DNA of 64,000 nucleotides from Intestinibacillus massiliensis (GCA_029267335.1 JAJUJC010000007.1:1-64000), one strand, 5' to 3'. Positions 1 to 9,202 are shown, counted from the first letter of the stretch. The notes: generated from the letters alone by a model not told the origin. Numbers and translations are program-made.

Positions 1-110
1 ATCACTCAGAAGCCAGTCTGTCAAGAACTTTTTTCAAATTCTTTTCGAATCTTGTTTAAGTTCTGGTCATTTTGTCTCCCTCGCGGCCGCCTCACCGAAG
101 CAGCTTGTTT

Positions 111-139
111 AGTATACCAACCATTCCGCCGTTTGTCAA
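111..139 (-). promoter_or_regulatory. Strong sigma-A promoter reading out of the left edge
   Basis: On the minus strand TTGACA (134-139) is followed by a 17-base spacer and TATACT (111-116). It points towards position 1, so its gene lies outside the window. A second TTGACA sits at 19-24 in the same direction; its -10 would fall just off the edge. Two strong promoters in tandem with a GC-rich leader between them are typical of rRNA or tRNA operons, but the product cannot be seen here. Confidence 0.6.
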
Positions 140-190
140 CAGGTATTTTCATATTTTATCGAGTTTTTTCTACAGCCCTCGCGCAAGAGC

Positions 191-217
191 AAACCGGAGC
201 CTGACGGCTCCGGTTTT
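191..217 (-). terminator. Terminator of cysS
   Basis: An 11-base perfect inverted repeat (191-201 and 206-216) with a 4-base loop lies just after the cysS stop codon. The stem ends in AAA/TTT, so it could act in both directions. It closes the recA-to-cysS gene row. Confidence 0.7.
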
Positions 218-230
218 ACGTTCCTTATGC

Positions 231-1652
231 TTACTGCGAAACGCGGCTCCACTGCGTGCCTTGACGGGTATCCTTAATGAGTACGCCCATGTCGTTGAGC
301 AGCAGGTCGCGAATACGATCCGCCTCTGCAAAGTCCTTGTTCTTCTTCGCTGCCTGACGCTGTGCGATCAGCTCTTCGATGCGATCCGCCTCGGGATCGA
401 CCGTGTCGTCGTGCTTCTGCGCGATGCCGAGCACGCCGGTCAGCTCCATAAACAGCCCATGCGCGGCGGTCAGGAACGCGCGTGTTGCATCCTGATGCGC
501 GCCGGTATAGGCGTTGATGTCGCGTACCAGCTCGAAAATCGCGCTCATTGCGTCCGCGGTGTTGAGATCGTCATCCATCGCGTCAATGAACTTATTCTTA
601 TATGCGCCGAGCGCGGTCAGCTTTTCGGCCTCCTCCGCGGTCGTTTCGTTGCCGACCGCCTTTTCAATGCGGAACTCCAGATTGTTGCGCGACTCGTACA
701 GACGCTCGAGCGAGGTCTTGCTCATCTTGAGCGACTCCTCAGAATAGTTGAGCGGTGTGCGGTAGTGTGCGGACAGCATGAACATACGGATGGTCTCGTA
801 GCCATACGCCTGCGCCGCGTCGCGCACCATAAAGAAATTGCCCTTGGACTTGGACATTTTCTCATTGTCGATGGTGAGGAAGCCGTTGTGCACCCAGTAA
901 TGCGCAAAGGTGCAGCCGTTTGCGCACTCCGACTGTGCAATTTCGTTCTCATGATGCGGGAAGGTCAGATCGAGTCCACCGCCGTGAATATCGATGGTCT
1001 CTCCGAGGTACTTGTTGACCATTGCCGAGCACTCGATATGCCAGCCCGGACGGCCCTTGCCCCACGGCGCGTCCCAGAACGGCTCACCCGGCTTTGCAGC
1101 CTTCCAGACTGCGAAGTCCATCGGGTCCTCTTTGCGCTCCCCCACCGAAATGCGCGCGCCCGCCTGCAAATCCTCGAGCGGCTGATGGCTCAGCTTGCCG
1201 TAATCCTCAAAGGTTTTGGTGCGGAAATAAACATCTCCCTCAGGCGTCGCATAGGCGTGACCGCTCTCGATGAGCTTGCGCACGATGTCAATGATCGCAT
1301 CCATCGTTTCGGTCGCGCGCGGATGAATGCTCGCGCGGCGGATACCCAGACCCTCCGCATCGACGAAATACTCTTTGATATAGCGATCGGCAATCACGTC
1401 ATAGGTCACGCCCTCGTCGTTCGCCTTATTGATGACCTTATCGTCGATGTCAGTGAAATTCTGCACGAAGGTCACCTTGTAACCGCGATACTCAAAGTAG
1501 CGGCGCAGCAGATCGAACACGATAAACGGACGCGCGTTGCCGATGTGAAAATAATTGTAGACCGTCGGGCCGCAGGAATACATTTTGACCTCGCCCGGGG
1601 TGATCGGAATAAACTCGTCCTTCTGACGGGTCATGGAATTGAATAGCTTCAT
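231..1652 (-). CDS. cysS: Cysteinyl-tRNA synthetase
   Basis: This class I aminoacyl-tRNA synthetase charges tRNA-Cys with cysteine in the cytoplasm. The 473-residue length is usual for the family. The HIGH motif appears as HIGN at residues 36-39 and the KMSKS loop is exact at 265-269. The zinc site that selects cysteine is visible as C27, C208 (in WHIEC), H233 and E237. It is the last gene of a minus-strand row behind rimO and pgsA and is followed by a hairpin terminator. The start is ATG. Nothing is missing or odd in the protein. Confidence 0.97.
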   Translation of the reverse strand: MKLFNSMTRQKDEFIPITPGEVKMYSCGPTVYNYFHIGNARPFIVFDLLRRYFEYRGYKVTFVQNFTDIDDKVINKANDEGVTYDVIADRYIKEYFVDAEGLGIRRASIHPRATETMDAIIDIVRKLIESGHAYATPEGDVYFRTKTFEDYGKLSHQPLEDLQAGARISVGERKEDPMDFAVWKAAKPGEPFWDAPWGKGRPGWHIECSAMVNKYLGETIDIHGGGLDLTFPHHENEIAQSECANGCTFAHYWVHNGFLTIDNEKMSKSKGNFFMVRDAAQAYGYETIRMFMLSAHYRTPLNYSEESLKMSKTSLERLYESRNNLEFRIEKAVGNETTAEEAEKLTALGAYKNKFIDAMDDDLNTADAMSAIFELVRDINAYTGAHQDATRAFLTAAHGLFMELTGVLGIAQKHDDTVDPEADRIEELIAQRQAAKKNKDFAEADRIRDLLLNDMGVLIKDTRQGTQWSRVSQ

Positions 1653-1670
1653 GCAGGTTTGCTCCTTCTA

Positions 1671-2246
1671 TTAGTCTTTGGGCTTGACCGCACCGTCGCG
1701 GATCAGATCCCAGTTTTTACGCAGATAATCCCAGCCGGAATAGAGCGTGACGAGCGTCACGACCCACGCAACGATCTCGGGCAGGGGCAGACCGCTCTCG
1801 GTCAGCTTGAGCGCGCCGTCCGCGGCGATGAGCAGCAGAAAATCGACGATGATACCGCCAATCTGCACGCAGGTCTTGACCTTGCCCGTCCACGCGGCAG
1901 CAAGCACGCGTCCCTTATTCGCGGCGACGATGCGCAGTGAGGTGATGATGAACTCGCGCGCGAGGATAATGAACACCATCCATGCGGCGAACATGCCTTT
2001 TTCAATGAAGATGAGCAGCGCCGCGGTCACGAGCAGCTTATCCGCGAGGGGATCGACAAATTTGCCGAAATCCGTGACCTGATTGTACTTGCGCGCGACG
2101 TAGCCATCGAGAAAATCGGTGAACGACGCGACACAGAACAGTATGAGCGCCGCGATCTGGAAGGACGCGGTGCCTTGCATGGCACAATAGATGAAAAACG
2201 GAATCATCGCGATGCGAATGAGCGTGATTTTGTTCGCGGTCGTCAT
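1671..2246 (-). CDS. pgsA: CDP-diacylglycerol--glycerol-3-phosphate 3-phosphatidyltransferase
   Basis: This membrane enzyme makes phosphatidylglycerol phosphate from CDP-diacylglycerol and glycerol-3-phosphate, the committed step to phosphatidylglycerol. The CDP-alcohol phosphotransferase signature is complete: D44, D47-G48, A51-R52, G61, D65 and D69. Several hydrophobic stretches make it an integral membrane protein, and 191 residues is the normal size. It lies 3 bases after rimO and 18 bases before cysS, so the three are probably cotranscribed. PgsA is the best family fit; other CDP-alcohol transferases share the motif. Confidence 0.93.
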   Translation of the reverse strand: MTTANKITLIRIAMIPFFIYCAMQGTASFQIAALILFCVASFTDFLDGYVARKYNQVTDFGKFVDPLADKLLVTAALLIFIEKGMFAAWMVFIILAREFIITSLRIVAANKGRVLAAAWTGKVKTCVQIGGIIVDFLLLIAADGALKLTESGLPLPEIVAWVVTLVTLYSGWDYLRKNWDLIRDGAVKPKD

Positions 2247-2249
2247 AGC

Positions 2250-3578
2250 TTATCCCTCCACACAGGTGCCGGTCAGATCGGCTCCCAAACTGTCGTCAAT
2301 GCGCACGCGCACGAACGTGCCCGCGTTCACGGGCTGCTCGGATACGAAGTACACGCGGCCGTCGACATCGACCGAATCGGCATAGGAACGGCCGTAGTAG
2401 CGTTCTTCATCCTCGTCGTAGCCTTCGCACAGCACATCGAGGGTCTCGTGCATGCGCGACAGGTTATAGTCGTCGATGACGCCGGATTGCAGCTCCTCGA
2501 TGATGAAGCGGCGGCGGGTCTTGACCTCGCTGTCGATCTGATCGGGCAGCGTCGCCGCCTCGGTACCCTCCTCAGGCGAATACTCGAACACGCCTGCGCG
2601 CTCGATGCGCACGTCCTGCAAAAATTCACACAGCTCGGCAAATTCTTCCTCGGTCTCGCCGGGCAGGCCGACGATCAGGCTGGTGCGCAGCACGAGACCT
2701 GGGATGCGCTCACGCAACGTGCCGATGAGCTGCGTGAACGACGCGCGGTCACCCGGGCGGTGCATCGCCTTGAGGATGCGCGCGCTCGCATGCTGGAGCG
2801 GAATATCGAGATATTTGACGATCTTAGGCTCACGCGCGATGACGTCGATGAGCTCATCGGTGATCTGGTCGGGATAGAGGTAGTGCAGGCGCACCCAAGT
2901 GAAGTTCAACTTGCACAGCTCGGCGAGCAGCGCGGGCAGGCGGCGCTCCCCGTAGAGGTCGGTGCCGTACTTTGTGATGTCCTGCGCAATGACGATCAGC
3001 TCCTTGACGCCCGCGTCGGACAGTGCTTTCGCTTCCTCGAGCAGCTCCTCCATCGGGCGGCTGCGGTATTTGCCGCGCAGCTTTGGGATGATGCAGTAGC
3101 CGCAGCGGTTGGAGCAGCCCTCCGCGATCTTGAAATACGCGGTGTAGGACGGCGTCAGGCGGTCGCGGTCGCCGCTGAGTGCCGCGCTCGCAGCATCCTT
3201 AAAGTATGCAGGCTTTTCGCCTGCGAGCACCGCATGCACTGCGGTCACGATGTCCTCATAGCTGCCTGTGCCGAGCACCGCGTCGACCTCGGGCAGCTCC
3301 GCGGCGATCTCGTCACGATAGCGCTCCGCAAGACAGCCGGTCACGACGAGCGCGCGCAGCGCACCGCCCTGCTTGTACTGCGCGGTCTCTAGAATGGTCT
3401 CGATCGCCTCCTGCTTCGCGCTTTCAATGAAGCCGCAGGTGTTTACGATCGCGACCTCCGCGTCTGCCATATTTTCCACGATCTCACATCCGTCCTCGCG
3501 CAGCAGCGCGAGCATATGCTCACTATCGACCAGATTTTTGGCGCAGCCGAGCGAAATAAGTCCGATTTTTGTTGCCAT
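2250..3578 (-). CDS. rimO: Ribosomal protein S12 methylthiotransferase RimO
   Basis: This radical SAM enzyme adds a methylthio group to a conserved aspartate of ribosomal protein S12. The N-terminal cluster cysteines are C12, C48 and C82. The radical SAM motif CxxxCxxC is C155, C159 and C162. A TRAM domain follows at the C-terminus. The reading frame is open for 88 more codons upstream, but I place the start at the ATG at 3578 because family members begin with this MATKIGLISLGCAKN-like stretch; the extension is arginine-rich shadow sequence overlapping the next gene. RimO is preferred over MiaB by the short N-terminus and the LGCAKN motif. Confidence 0.95.
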   Translation of the reverse strand: MATKIGLISLGCAKNLVDSEHMLALLREDGCEIVENMADAEVAIVNTCGFIESAKQEAIETILETAQYKQGGALRALVVTGCLAERYRDEIAAELPEVDAVLGTGSYEDIVTAVHAVLAGEKPAYFKDAASAALSGDRDRLTPSYTAYFKIAEGCSNRCGYCIIPKLRGKYRSRPMEELLEEAKALSDAGVKELIVIAQDITKYGTDLYGERRLPALLAELCKLNFTWVRLHYLYPDQITDELIDVIAREPKIVKYLDIPLQHASARILKAMHRPGDRASFTQLIGTLRERIPGLVLRTSLIVGLPGETEEEFAELCEFLQDVRIERAGVFEYSPEEGTEAATLPDQIDSEVKTRRRFIIEELQSGVIDDYNLSRMHETLDVLCEGYDEDEERYYGRSYADSVDVDGRVYFVSEQPVNAGTFVRVRIDDSLGADLTGTCVEG

Positions 3579-3607
3579 AGATGATCCTTTCTTTTGATAA
3601 CACCGGC

Positions 3608-3907
3608 TCACGCGACCGCGAGACCGTTGATGACGAGCAGCAGCGCATGCGCAAACAGCGCGGCGTTCTGCCACAGCCAGCCGCGCACATCCTCCTCGCG
3701 CAAAAACGCGCGTCCGACGAGCGTCGACACGAGAATACACGCGATGTGGAAAAAGCGCAGATTCGACCGCAGCGCGGGACACAGCGCAAACAGCGCCAGA
3801 CCGGCCACTGCGAGGGCAAGCAGCCCGAACCGCCGCCCCCACTCGAACACGCGGCTGAGGATGCCGTTTGGCGCGGCATCCAAAATACGATCTGTTATAG
3901 ATTTCAT
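3608..3907 (-). CDS. Small membrane protein of unknown function
   Basis: A 99-residue protein with about three hydrophobic segments (roughly residues 29-44, 52-68 and 80-97) separated by short basic loops, so probably an inner membrane protein. I do not recognise the family. It has an ATG with a GGAGCGG ribosome site 6-8 bases upstream, and sits 15 bases after recX and 29 bases before the rimO start. Both position and SD support a real gene. Its place between a recombination regulator and a ribosome modification enzyme does not suggest a function. Confidence 0.7.
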   Translation of the reverse strand: MKSITDRILDAAPNGILSRVFEWGRRFGLLALAVAGLALFALCPALRSNLRFFHIACILVSTLVGRAFLREEDVRGWLWQNAALFAHALLLVINGLAVA

Positions 3908-3922
3908 TGATATTCCGCTCCG

Positions 3923-4414
3923 TTATTTATCGTCCGACAGCGATTCGCTATACGCGGTCAGGGCGCGCTTGATGTCGTCCCACCGGTAGCCGCGCCGTTG
4001 CAGGGCGGCGATCGCCTTGTCGACCTCCTTGCGGTCGGACAGGTCCCCGCGCAAACGCTTGTCGAGCAGCGCGCACAGCGTCGCGTCCTCCGCCTCGTAC
4101 TGCTCCATCGCGGCGTCCGCAATCGCACGCGGCACACCGCGGTGCGCCAGCTCCTGCCGGATGCGCAGCTCGCCATAGCCGCGGCGGGCGTAGCTGCGCA
4201 CGACGCTTTGCGCAAATGCCTTATCGTTCAGCATCCCGCGCGTGATCAGCCATTCCAGCGCGTACTCGACCGCATCCTCGGTGTGCCCCTTTTCGAGCAG
4301 CTTATCGCGCAGCTGTTTTACGCTCAGCGCACGGTAGGAAAGCTGCTTGGCCGCGGCATCGAGTGCGGCGGTATAGCGCCGCTCCAGTTCTTCGCGCTCC
4401 ATATGATTATACAT
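3923..4414 (-). CDS. recX: Regulatory protein RecX
   Basis: RecX binds RecA filaments and limits their activity. The 163-residue protein shows the three-helix repeats of the family, with the typical stretches SVKQLRDKL, ALEWLITRGMLND and YARRGYGELRIRQEL. It starts 26 bases after the recA stop, so it is very likely expressed from the recA promoter. ATG at 4414 is used; a second in-frame ATG four codons later (MERE) is an alternative because the SD is weak for both. Confidence 0.9.
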   Translation of the reverse strand: MYNHMEREELERRYTAALDAAAKQLSYRALSVKQLRDKLLEKGHTEDAVEYALEWLITRGMLNDKAFAQSVVRSYARRGYGELRIRQELAHRGVPRAIADAAMEQYEAEDATLCALLDKRLRGDLSDRKEVDKAIAALQRRGYRWDDIKRALTAYSESLSDDK

Positions 4415-4440
4415 CGTTATCTTTCAATACGATATGGTAC

Positions 4441-5610
4441 TTATTCGACATCGTCAAAATCATCTGCGTCGATTGAAACAGACTTATTCGCAGCCGGTGT
4501 GGACTTTTCAGGCTTTTCCTTGTCTTCCTCTACCGGCTGGGACGCCTTGGATTTTTTGCTGACCTTGCCGGTGCGCTCGTCCTCGCGCTCCTTGACAATG
4601 GCATCCATGATGTCCTTTTGCAGCTTGTCCGCAATTTCCGTGTTTTCCTTAAAGTACTGCTTCGCCGCGTCGCGTCCCTGTCCCAGACGAATATCGCCCA
4701 TGGAGAACCACGCACCGGCCTTCTGCACGAGATTGTACTTGACCCCGAGGTCGACGAGCTCGCCCGTGCGCGAGATGCCCTCGCCATACATAATGTCGAA
4801 CTCCGCTTCCTTAAACGGCGGCGCGATCTTGTTCTTGACGACCTTGACGCGCGTATGGCTGCCGATCAGCTCGGTGCCGTTTTTGAGGTGCTCGATGCGG
4901 CGCACATCCATACGCACGGACGCATAGAACTTGAGCGCGCGACCGCCCGTTGTGACCTCGGGGCTGCCGTACATCACGCCGACCTTTTCACGCAGCTGAT
5001 TGATGAAGATGGCGACGCAGTTGGACTTTGCGATGGAGCCGGCGAGCTTGCGCAGCGCCTGACTCATCAGACGGGCATGCAGACCGACGAAAGAATCGCC
5101 CATCTCACCCTCGATCTCGGTACGCGGCACGAGTGCAGCGACCGAGTCGACGACCACGATGTCGATCGCGCCCGAGCGCACGAGCGCTTCGGTGATCTCC
5201 AGTCCCTGCTCACCGGTGTCGGGCTGGGACACGAGCAGGCTGTCGATGTCGACGCCGAGTGCCTTGGCATAGACCGGATCGAGCGCGTGCTCCGCGTCGA
5301 TGAACGCCGCCTCGCCGCCGAGCTTCTGCGCCTCCGCGATGCAGTGCAGCGCGACCGTGGTCTTACCCGAGGATTCCGGCCCGTAGATCTCGATGATACG
5401 ACCGCGCGGCAGACCGCCGATGCCGAGCGCCGCGTCCAATCCGACCGAACCGGTCGGGATATGGTCGACGTTCATCGACACATTTTCACCCAGACGCATG
5501 ATCGCGCCCTTGCCGTAATTCTTTTCGATCGCGCCGAGCGCAATTTCAAGTGCCTTTTTCTTGTCAGTAGCCGGTGCGACCGGCTCAATGCGCTTTTTTG
5601 CCTGCGCCAT
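4441..5610 (-). CDS. recA: Recombinase RecA
   Basis: RecA forms ATP-dependent filaments on single-stranded DNA for homologous recombination and triggers LexA self-cleavage in the SOS response. The Walker A motif GPESSGKT lies at residues 77-84. The core is highly conserved to about residue 330, followed by a charged, Lys/Glu/Asp-rich tail of about 55 residues that is longer than in many species. The ATG is preceded by a perfect AGGAGG. A sigma-A promoter with an overlapping LexA-like box lies upstream, so the gene is expected to be DNA-damage inducible together with recX. Confidence 0.98.
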   Translation of the reverse strand: MAQAKKRIEPVAPATDKKKALEIALGAIEKNYGKGAIMRLGENVSMNVDHIPTGSVGLDAALGIGGLPRGRIIEIYGPESSGKTTVALHCIAEAQKLGGEAAFIDAEHALDPVYAKALGVDIDSLLVSQPDTGEQGLEITEALVRSGAIDIVVVDSVAALVPRTEIEGEMGDSFVGLHARLMSQALRKLAGSIAKSNCVAIFINQLREKVGVMYGSPEVTTGGRALKFYASVRMDVRRIEHLKNGTELIGSHTRVKVVKNKIAPPFKEAEFDIMYGEGISRTGELVDLGVKYNLVQKAGAWFSMGDIRLGQGRDAAKQYFKENTEIADKLQKDIMDAIVKEREDERTGKVSKKSKASQPVEEDKEKPEKSTPAANKSVSIDADDFDDVE

Positions 5611-5710
5611 AATGTGCTATCCTCCTGAGCGTGCCGCTCTGTCCAATCATTGCACAGCGGAAGCCGACGGGCGACTCTGTCCACCGCCGCACCCCGCGTT
5701 CTTTTCTGTC

Positions 5711-5739
5711 ATTATACCGCAGTCATTCGCGAATTGCAA
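5711..5739 (-). promoter_or_regulatory. recA promoter
   Basis: On the minus strand TTGCAA (5734-5739), a 17-base spacer and TATAAT (5711-5716) form a near-consensus sigma-A promoter about 100 bases upstream of recA. Confidence 0.75.
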
Positions 5740-5749
5740 CATATGTTCG
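5736..5749 (-). promoter_or_regulatory. LexA (SOS) box over the recA -35
   Basis: The minus-strand sequence CGAACATATGTTGC matches the Gram-positive LexA consensus CGAACRNRYGTTYG in all but the last two positions. It overlaps the -35 element of the recA promoter, which is where a repressor would block polymerase binding. Confidence 0.75.
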
Positions 5750-5757
5750 TAGCATTT

Positions 5758-6648
5758 TTACTCCTGTTGCAATGGTGGTTCGATGGGTTCGCTCGGGGTG
5801 CACGCGGTGACGACACGCTCGATACCCGCATAGTCCTTGTAGACCGATACGCTCGTCCAATCGTGCTCCGTCAGCACCTGTGCCACCTGCTGCGCCTGCT
5901 TCCAGCCGCACTCGAACAGCACCTCACCGCCGGGCAGCAGCGCGTCCTGCCACTGCGATGCGACCGAACGGTAAAAATCCAGCCCGTCGTCGCCGCCATA
6001 GAGCGCGAGCACAGGCTCATGCTCGCGCACGCTGTCATCGAGTTCGCGCATCTCCTGCGCGGTAATATACGGCGGGTTGCATACGATGAGATGAAACCTG
6101 CCGAGCCGTTCCTCGGGCGGCTGCAGCGCGTCACCATGCACGGCGGCATGGCGCGCGGTCACTTCATGGCGGCGTGCGTTCTCATGCGTCACGGCGAGTG
6201 CCTCATCCGACACATCCGCCGCGGTAACCCGCGCATCCTCCACGTTCTTCAGCAGCGCAATGCCGATGCAGCCGCTGCCGCAGCACAGATCGAGCACGCG
6301 CGGCGCGACGATGTGCTGCGCGCGCGCAATGGCAAGCTCGACCAGCCGCTCGGTGTCCGGTCGGGGGATGAGCACATCGGGCGTTATCTGAAAGGTCAGC
6401 CCGTAGAAATCCCACTCTCCGAGCAGATAGGCAAGCGGCTCGCCCGCGAGTCGCCGCGTGGTCAGCGCTTCCGCGCGTGCAACGGTCTCTTCGGTCAGAA
6501 AACTGTAGCCCCACTCGGCAAAACGGTCTTTGTCGGCGTGCGCGGCGCACGCGGCAATCTCCCGCGCCTCAAGCTCGGACGCTTCGATGCCCGCCGCGCG
6601 CAGCCTGCGCCGCAGCGAAAGATACAGGTCGTTGAGCGTTTCTGTCAT
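5758..6648 (-). CDS. prmC: Peptide chain release factor N5-glutamine methyltransferase
   Basis: PrmC (HemK) methylates the glutamine of the GGQ motif in release factors RF1 and RF2 using S-adenosylmethionine. The protein has a helical N-terminal domain and a Rossmann-fold domain with the SAM loop LDLCCGSGCIGIAL near residues 119-132 and the substrate motif NPPY at 191-194. The 296-residue length is normal. It lies 26 bases after the DUF1385 gene. In many Firmicutes prmC follows prfA; here prfA is not in the window. Confidence 0.94.
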   Translation of the reverse strand: MTETLNDLYLSLRRRLRAAGIEASELEAREIAACAAHADKDRFAEWGYSFLTEETVARAEALTTRRLAGEPLAYLLGEWDFYGLTFQITPDVLIPRPDTERLVELAIARAQHIVAPRVLDLCCGSGCIGIALLKNVEDARVTAADVSDEALAVTHENARRHEVTARHAAVHGDALQPPEERLGRFHLIVCNPPYITAQEMRELDDSVREHEPVLALYGGDDGLDFYRSVASQWQDALLPGGEVLFECGWKQAQQVAQVLTEHDWTSVSVYKDYAGIERVVTACTPSEPIEPPLQQE

Positions 6649-6674
6649 CGTTCTCCCCCTATTGTCACAACACG

Positions 6675-7640
6675 TTACCAGTTGTCGCTGTCGTCGTTCG
6701 GAATGACGCGCTTCATCGCTTCAATTGCGACCTCGATCATGTCGTCATCCGGCTCGAACACGGTCAGGTGCTGCACCTGCACGCCCGGCCAGCGCAGCGC
6801 GCGGGTCAGCCCATTGTCGACGCGTCCGGCGTAGCGGTTGATCTCGTAGGACAGACCGACGACGAGCGGCAGCAGGATGAGGTGACCGATAAAGCGCCAA
6901 ATGGCGTTCGGCGGCGTGAAAAAGGAAAACACCACCGAGGAGATCAAAATCGACAGGATGATGACGACGAACAGAAAGCTCGTGCCACACCGCGGATGAA
7001 AACGATCCTGCCGGCGCACATTGCCGACGGTCAGTTCCTCGCCCGCTTCGTAGCAGAAGATGGTCTTATGTTCCGCACCGTGATACTCAAAGGTGCGGCG
7101 GATGTCCTTCATATGGGAGATCACCCACATAAAGCCCAGAAAGATCACGATGCGCACGACGCCCTCAACCAGGTTGCGCGCAAGCTGCGGCGTATCCTGC
7201 GGCAATGGGCTTGTCAGTAGCGTGGGCAGCAGGAAAAACAGCAACACAGGAACGACCACGCCGAACGCAGTCGCAAGTCCCATGAGGAACTTGGTCACTT
7301 TTTCCGTGCCGAAGCGCGCTTCCAGCCATGCTTCAAACTTGGACGGCACCTCGTCTACTTCCTCGTCGATGAATTTCGCGGAGTAGTCGAGCGCCTCCAT
7401 GCCGTCGCGCAGCGCGTCGACAAAGGTGACGACACCGCGCACGAGAGGCCAACCCAGAATGGGATGCCGCTCCGCAGGCGGGGTGCGCGGCTCGTCACGA
7501 ATGACGAGCTCGCCGTTTGATTTGCGCACAACGGTACAGGACGCGCGCGGGCCCTTCATGACGATGCCCTCGATGATTGCCTGACCGCCGATGGTGGTTT
7601 TTTTCGTGGAGCAGCTTGGCGCTGCGTTGGGATGCTTCAT
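6675..7640 (-). CDS. DUF1385 family membrane protein (YqhQ-like)
   Basis: A 321-residue integral membrane protein of the DUF1385 family, function not established. The family signature GGQAIIEGIVMKGP occurs at about residues 18-31. Hydrophobic segments lie near 110-140, 163-182 and in the second half. A central stretch (YHGAEHKTIFCYEAGEE) contains the conserved histidine and cysteine of the family, and a second one follows (HPRCGTSFLF), suggesting a metal site. The start ATG overlaps the end of the sensor kinase gene by 4 bases, so the two are translationally linked. B. subtilis yqhQ is the closest named relative I can suggest. Confidence 0.85.
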   Translation of the reverse strand: MKHPNAAPSCSTKKTTIGGQAIIEGIVMKGPRASCTVVRKSNGELVIRDEPRTPPAERHPILGWPLVRGVVTFVDALRDGMEALDYSAKFIDEEVDEVPSKFEAWLEARFGTEKVTKFLMGLATAFGVVVPVLLFFLLPTLLTSPLPQDTPQLARNLVEGVVRIVIFLGFMWVISHMKDIRRTFEYHGAEHKTIFCYEAGEELTVGNVRRQDRFHPRCGTSFLFVVIILSILISSVVFSFFTPPNAIWRFIGHLILLPLVVGLSYEINRYAGRVDNGLTRALRWPGVQVQHLTVFEPDDDMIEVAIEAMKRVIPNDDSDNW

Positions 7641-9184
7641 TCTTCGTCGTTCTCCTCTGCGGATTCGATTTGGGTCTCCACGCCGAGCGCTTCATGCACG
7701 GCGAGGGCGGGCAGTGTGACCGTGACCTGTGTGCCGTCCCCGACGCGGCTTGACAGCTCCACCCGACCGCCGTGCAGCTGCACGATCTCATCCGTGACCG
7801 CAAGACCGATGCCGCTGCCGCGCTGCTTGGAGCTGCCCTTGTAGAATTTTTCCTTGACAAACGGCAGTTCATTCTCCGGAATGCCCACGCCCCAGTCGCG
7901 CACGGTCACGACGATGTTGTCGCGCTCGCGCCCAAGCCCGACCTCGATGCGGCCGCCGGTCTTGCCGTATTTCGCGGCGTTGTCAAGAATATTCAGAAAT
8001 ACCTGCTTAATGCGGTGGCGGTCGCCCGAAATGAGATAGCTGCCGTCGCCCTTGTGGTAGGACAGCTCGATGCCCTCGCTCTCGAGCAGGTTATCATACA
8101 TATAGATCGCTTCAAACAGCTCGGTCGACAGGTCGAAGGTCTCGATCTCAAGCTTCATGCGCCCGCTCTCGATGCGGGAGAAATCGAGCAGCTCCTCGAC
8201 CATCTGGGTCAGGCGGCGGGCCTCCTTCTGGATGATTTCCAAACCCTGCAAGGTCTCCTCGGGGTCCTGCGCGCCGCACGCGAGCAGTGTTTCGCTCCAA
8301 CCGCCGATCGCGGTCAGCGGTGTGCGCAGCTCATGCGACACAGAAGAAATAAATTCGTTCTTGGTCTTTTCCGCGCGCGAGATCTCATCGGACATATAGT
8401 TAATGGTATCGCACAGCGCGCCGATCTCATCGTCGTGCGTCTTTTGCAGGCGCATGCCGTAGCGTCCCGCGGCGATCTCGCCCGCGATAACATTGATTTT
8501 CTTGATTTGCTCGACGATGGACCTGATAAAGTGGCTGTTCGACACGACGACGAGCACGAGAAAGAGCAGGCTCGCGACGATGGACAGCAGAATCATGCCT
8601 GTGATCTGCTTTTCCGCGAGCGACAGCGAGGTGACATAACGCACCGCGCCCACAAGCACCTTGCCGCGTGTCATGAGCGGCGCGGTCACGCTCATCACGC
8701 GCTCGCCCGTCAGTTGATCCTCGCCGGTGTATACATGGGTCGTGCGGTCCGCGAGCGCCTGATCAACGTCGGGCGTGCCCGGGGTAGATGCGGTCATCAG
8801 ACCGGAGGACGACAGGAAGATCTGCCCTGTGATGCGGATGAACTGCATCTCAAGCTTGCCCTTGTCCTCAAACTCCGCGACGCTGCGCTCCGCGCTCGAC
8901 AGGAACTGGTCCTCAGTGTCTGACAGATAGATGCGAAACGCGGTCGCGGTGCTGCTCGCCCGCTTGGACAGGTTTTCGCGCAGATTGGAATAGTAGTAGT
9001 TCGACACGCCGAGCGACACGAAAATAATGACGGTCGCAAGAATGGCGACAACGAACGACAGCGAGCTCATCATCCACCGGCCGCGCAGACCGCCCGGCGC
9101 ATGCTGCACCTTATGCTCGGGCGCGGGGCGTGATTTTTGCGCTTGTTCCGCTTTTTTGCGCAAACGCTGCAATTCTTTGAGCAA
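7637..9184 (-). CDS. Sensor histidine kinase (HAMP, HisKA, HATPase)
   Basis: Membrane-bound kinase of a two-component system, 515 residues. A basic, glutamine-rich cytoplasmic N-terminus is followed by TM1 (about 41-61), an extracytoplasmic domain of about 130 residues, TM2 (about 196-216), a HAMP linker, the dimerisation domain with H284 in SVSHELRTPL, and an ATPase domain with N, G1 (DWGVGIP) and G2 (GSGIGLAV) boxes. The first in-frame codon after the preceding stop is TTG at 9184, with a modest SD, so the start is uncertain. It follows its response regulator by 18 bases. Cell-envelope sensing is a reasonable guess only. Confidence 0.9.
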   Translation of the reverse strand: MLKELQRLRKKAEQAQKSRPAPEHKVQHAPGGLRGRWMMSSLSFVVAILATVIIFVSLGVSNYYYSNLRENLSKRASSTATAFRIYLSDTEDQFLSSAERSVAEFEDKGKLEMQFIRITGQIFLSSSGLMTASTPGTPDVDQALADRTTHVYTGEDQLTGERVMSVTAPLMTRGKVLVGAVRYVTSLSLAEKQITGMILLSIVASLLFLVLVVVSNSHFIRSIVEQIKKINVIAGEIAAGRYGMRLQKTHDDEIGALCDTINYMSDEISRAEKTKNEFISSVSHELRTPLTAIGGWSETLLACGAQDPEETLQGLEIIQKEARRLTQMVEELLDFSRIESGRMKLEIETFDLSTELFEAIYMYDNLLESEGIELSYHKGDGSYLISGDRHRIKQVFLNILDNAAKYGKTGGRIEVGLGRERDNIVVTVRDWGVGIPENELPFVKEKFYKGSSKQRGSGIGLAVTDEIVQLHGGRVELSSRVGDGTQVTVTLPALAVHEALGVETQIESAEENDEE

Positions 9185-9202
9185 TGTTTTTCTGTCCAGA
9201 GG

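Noticed and set aside
72-1646. A 524-codon plus-strand open frame opposite cysS
   Set aside because: cysS on the minus strand has all catalytic and zinc residues; the opposite frame is a GC-driven shadow.
2175-3392. A 405-codon plus-strand open frame opposite pgsA and rimO
   Set aside because: Antisense to two proteins with complete motifs, same shadow composition.
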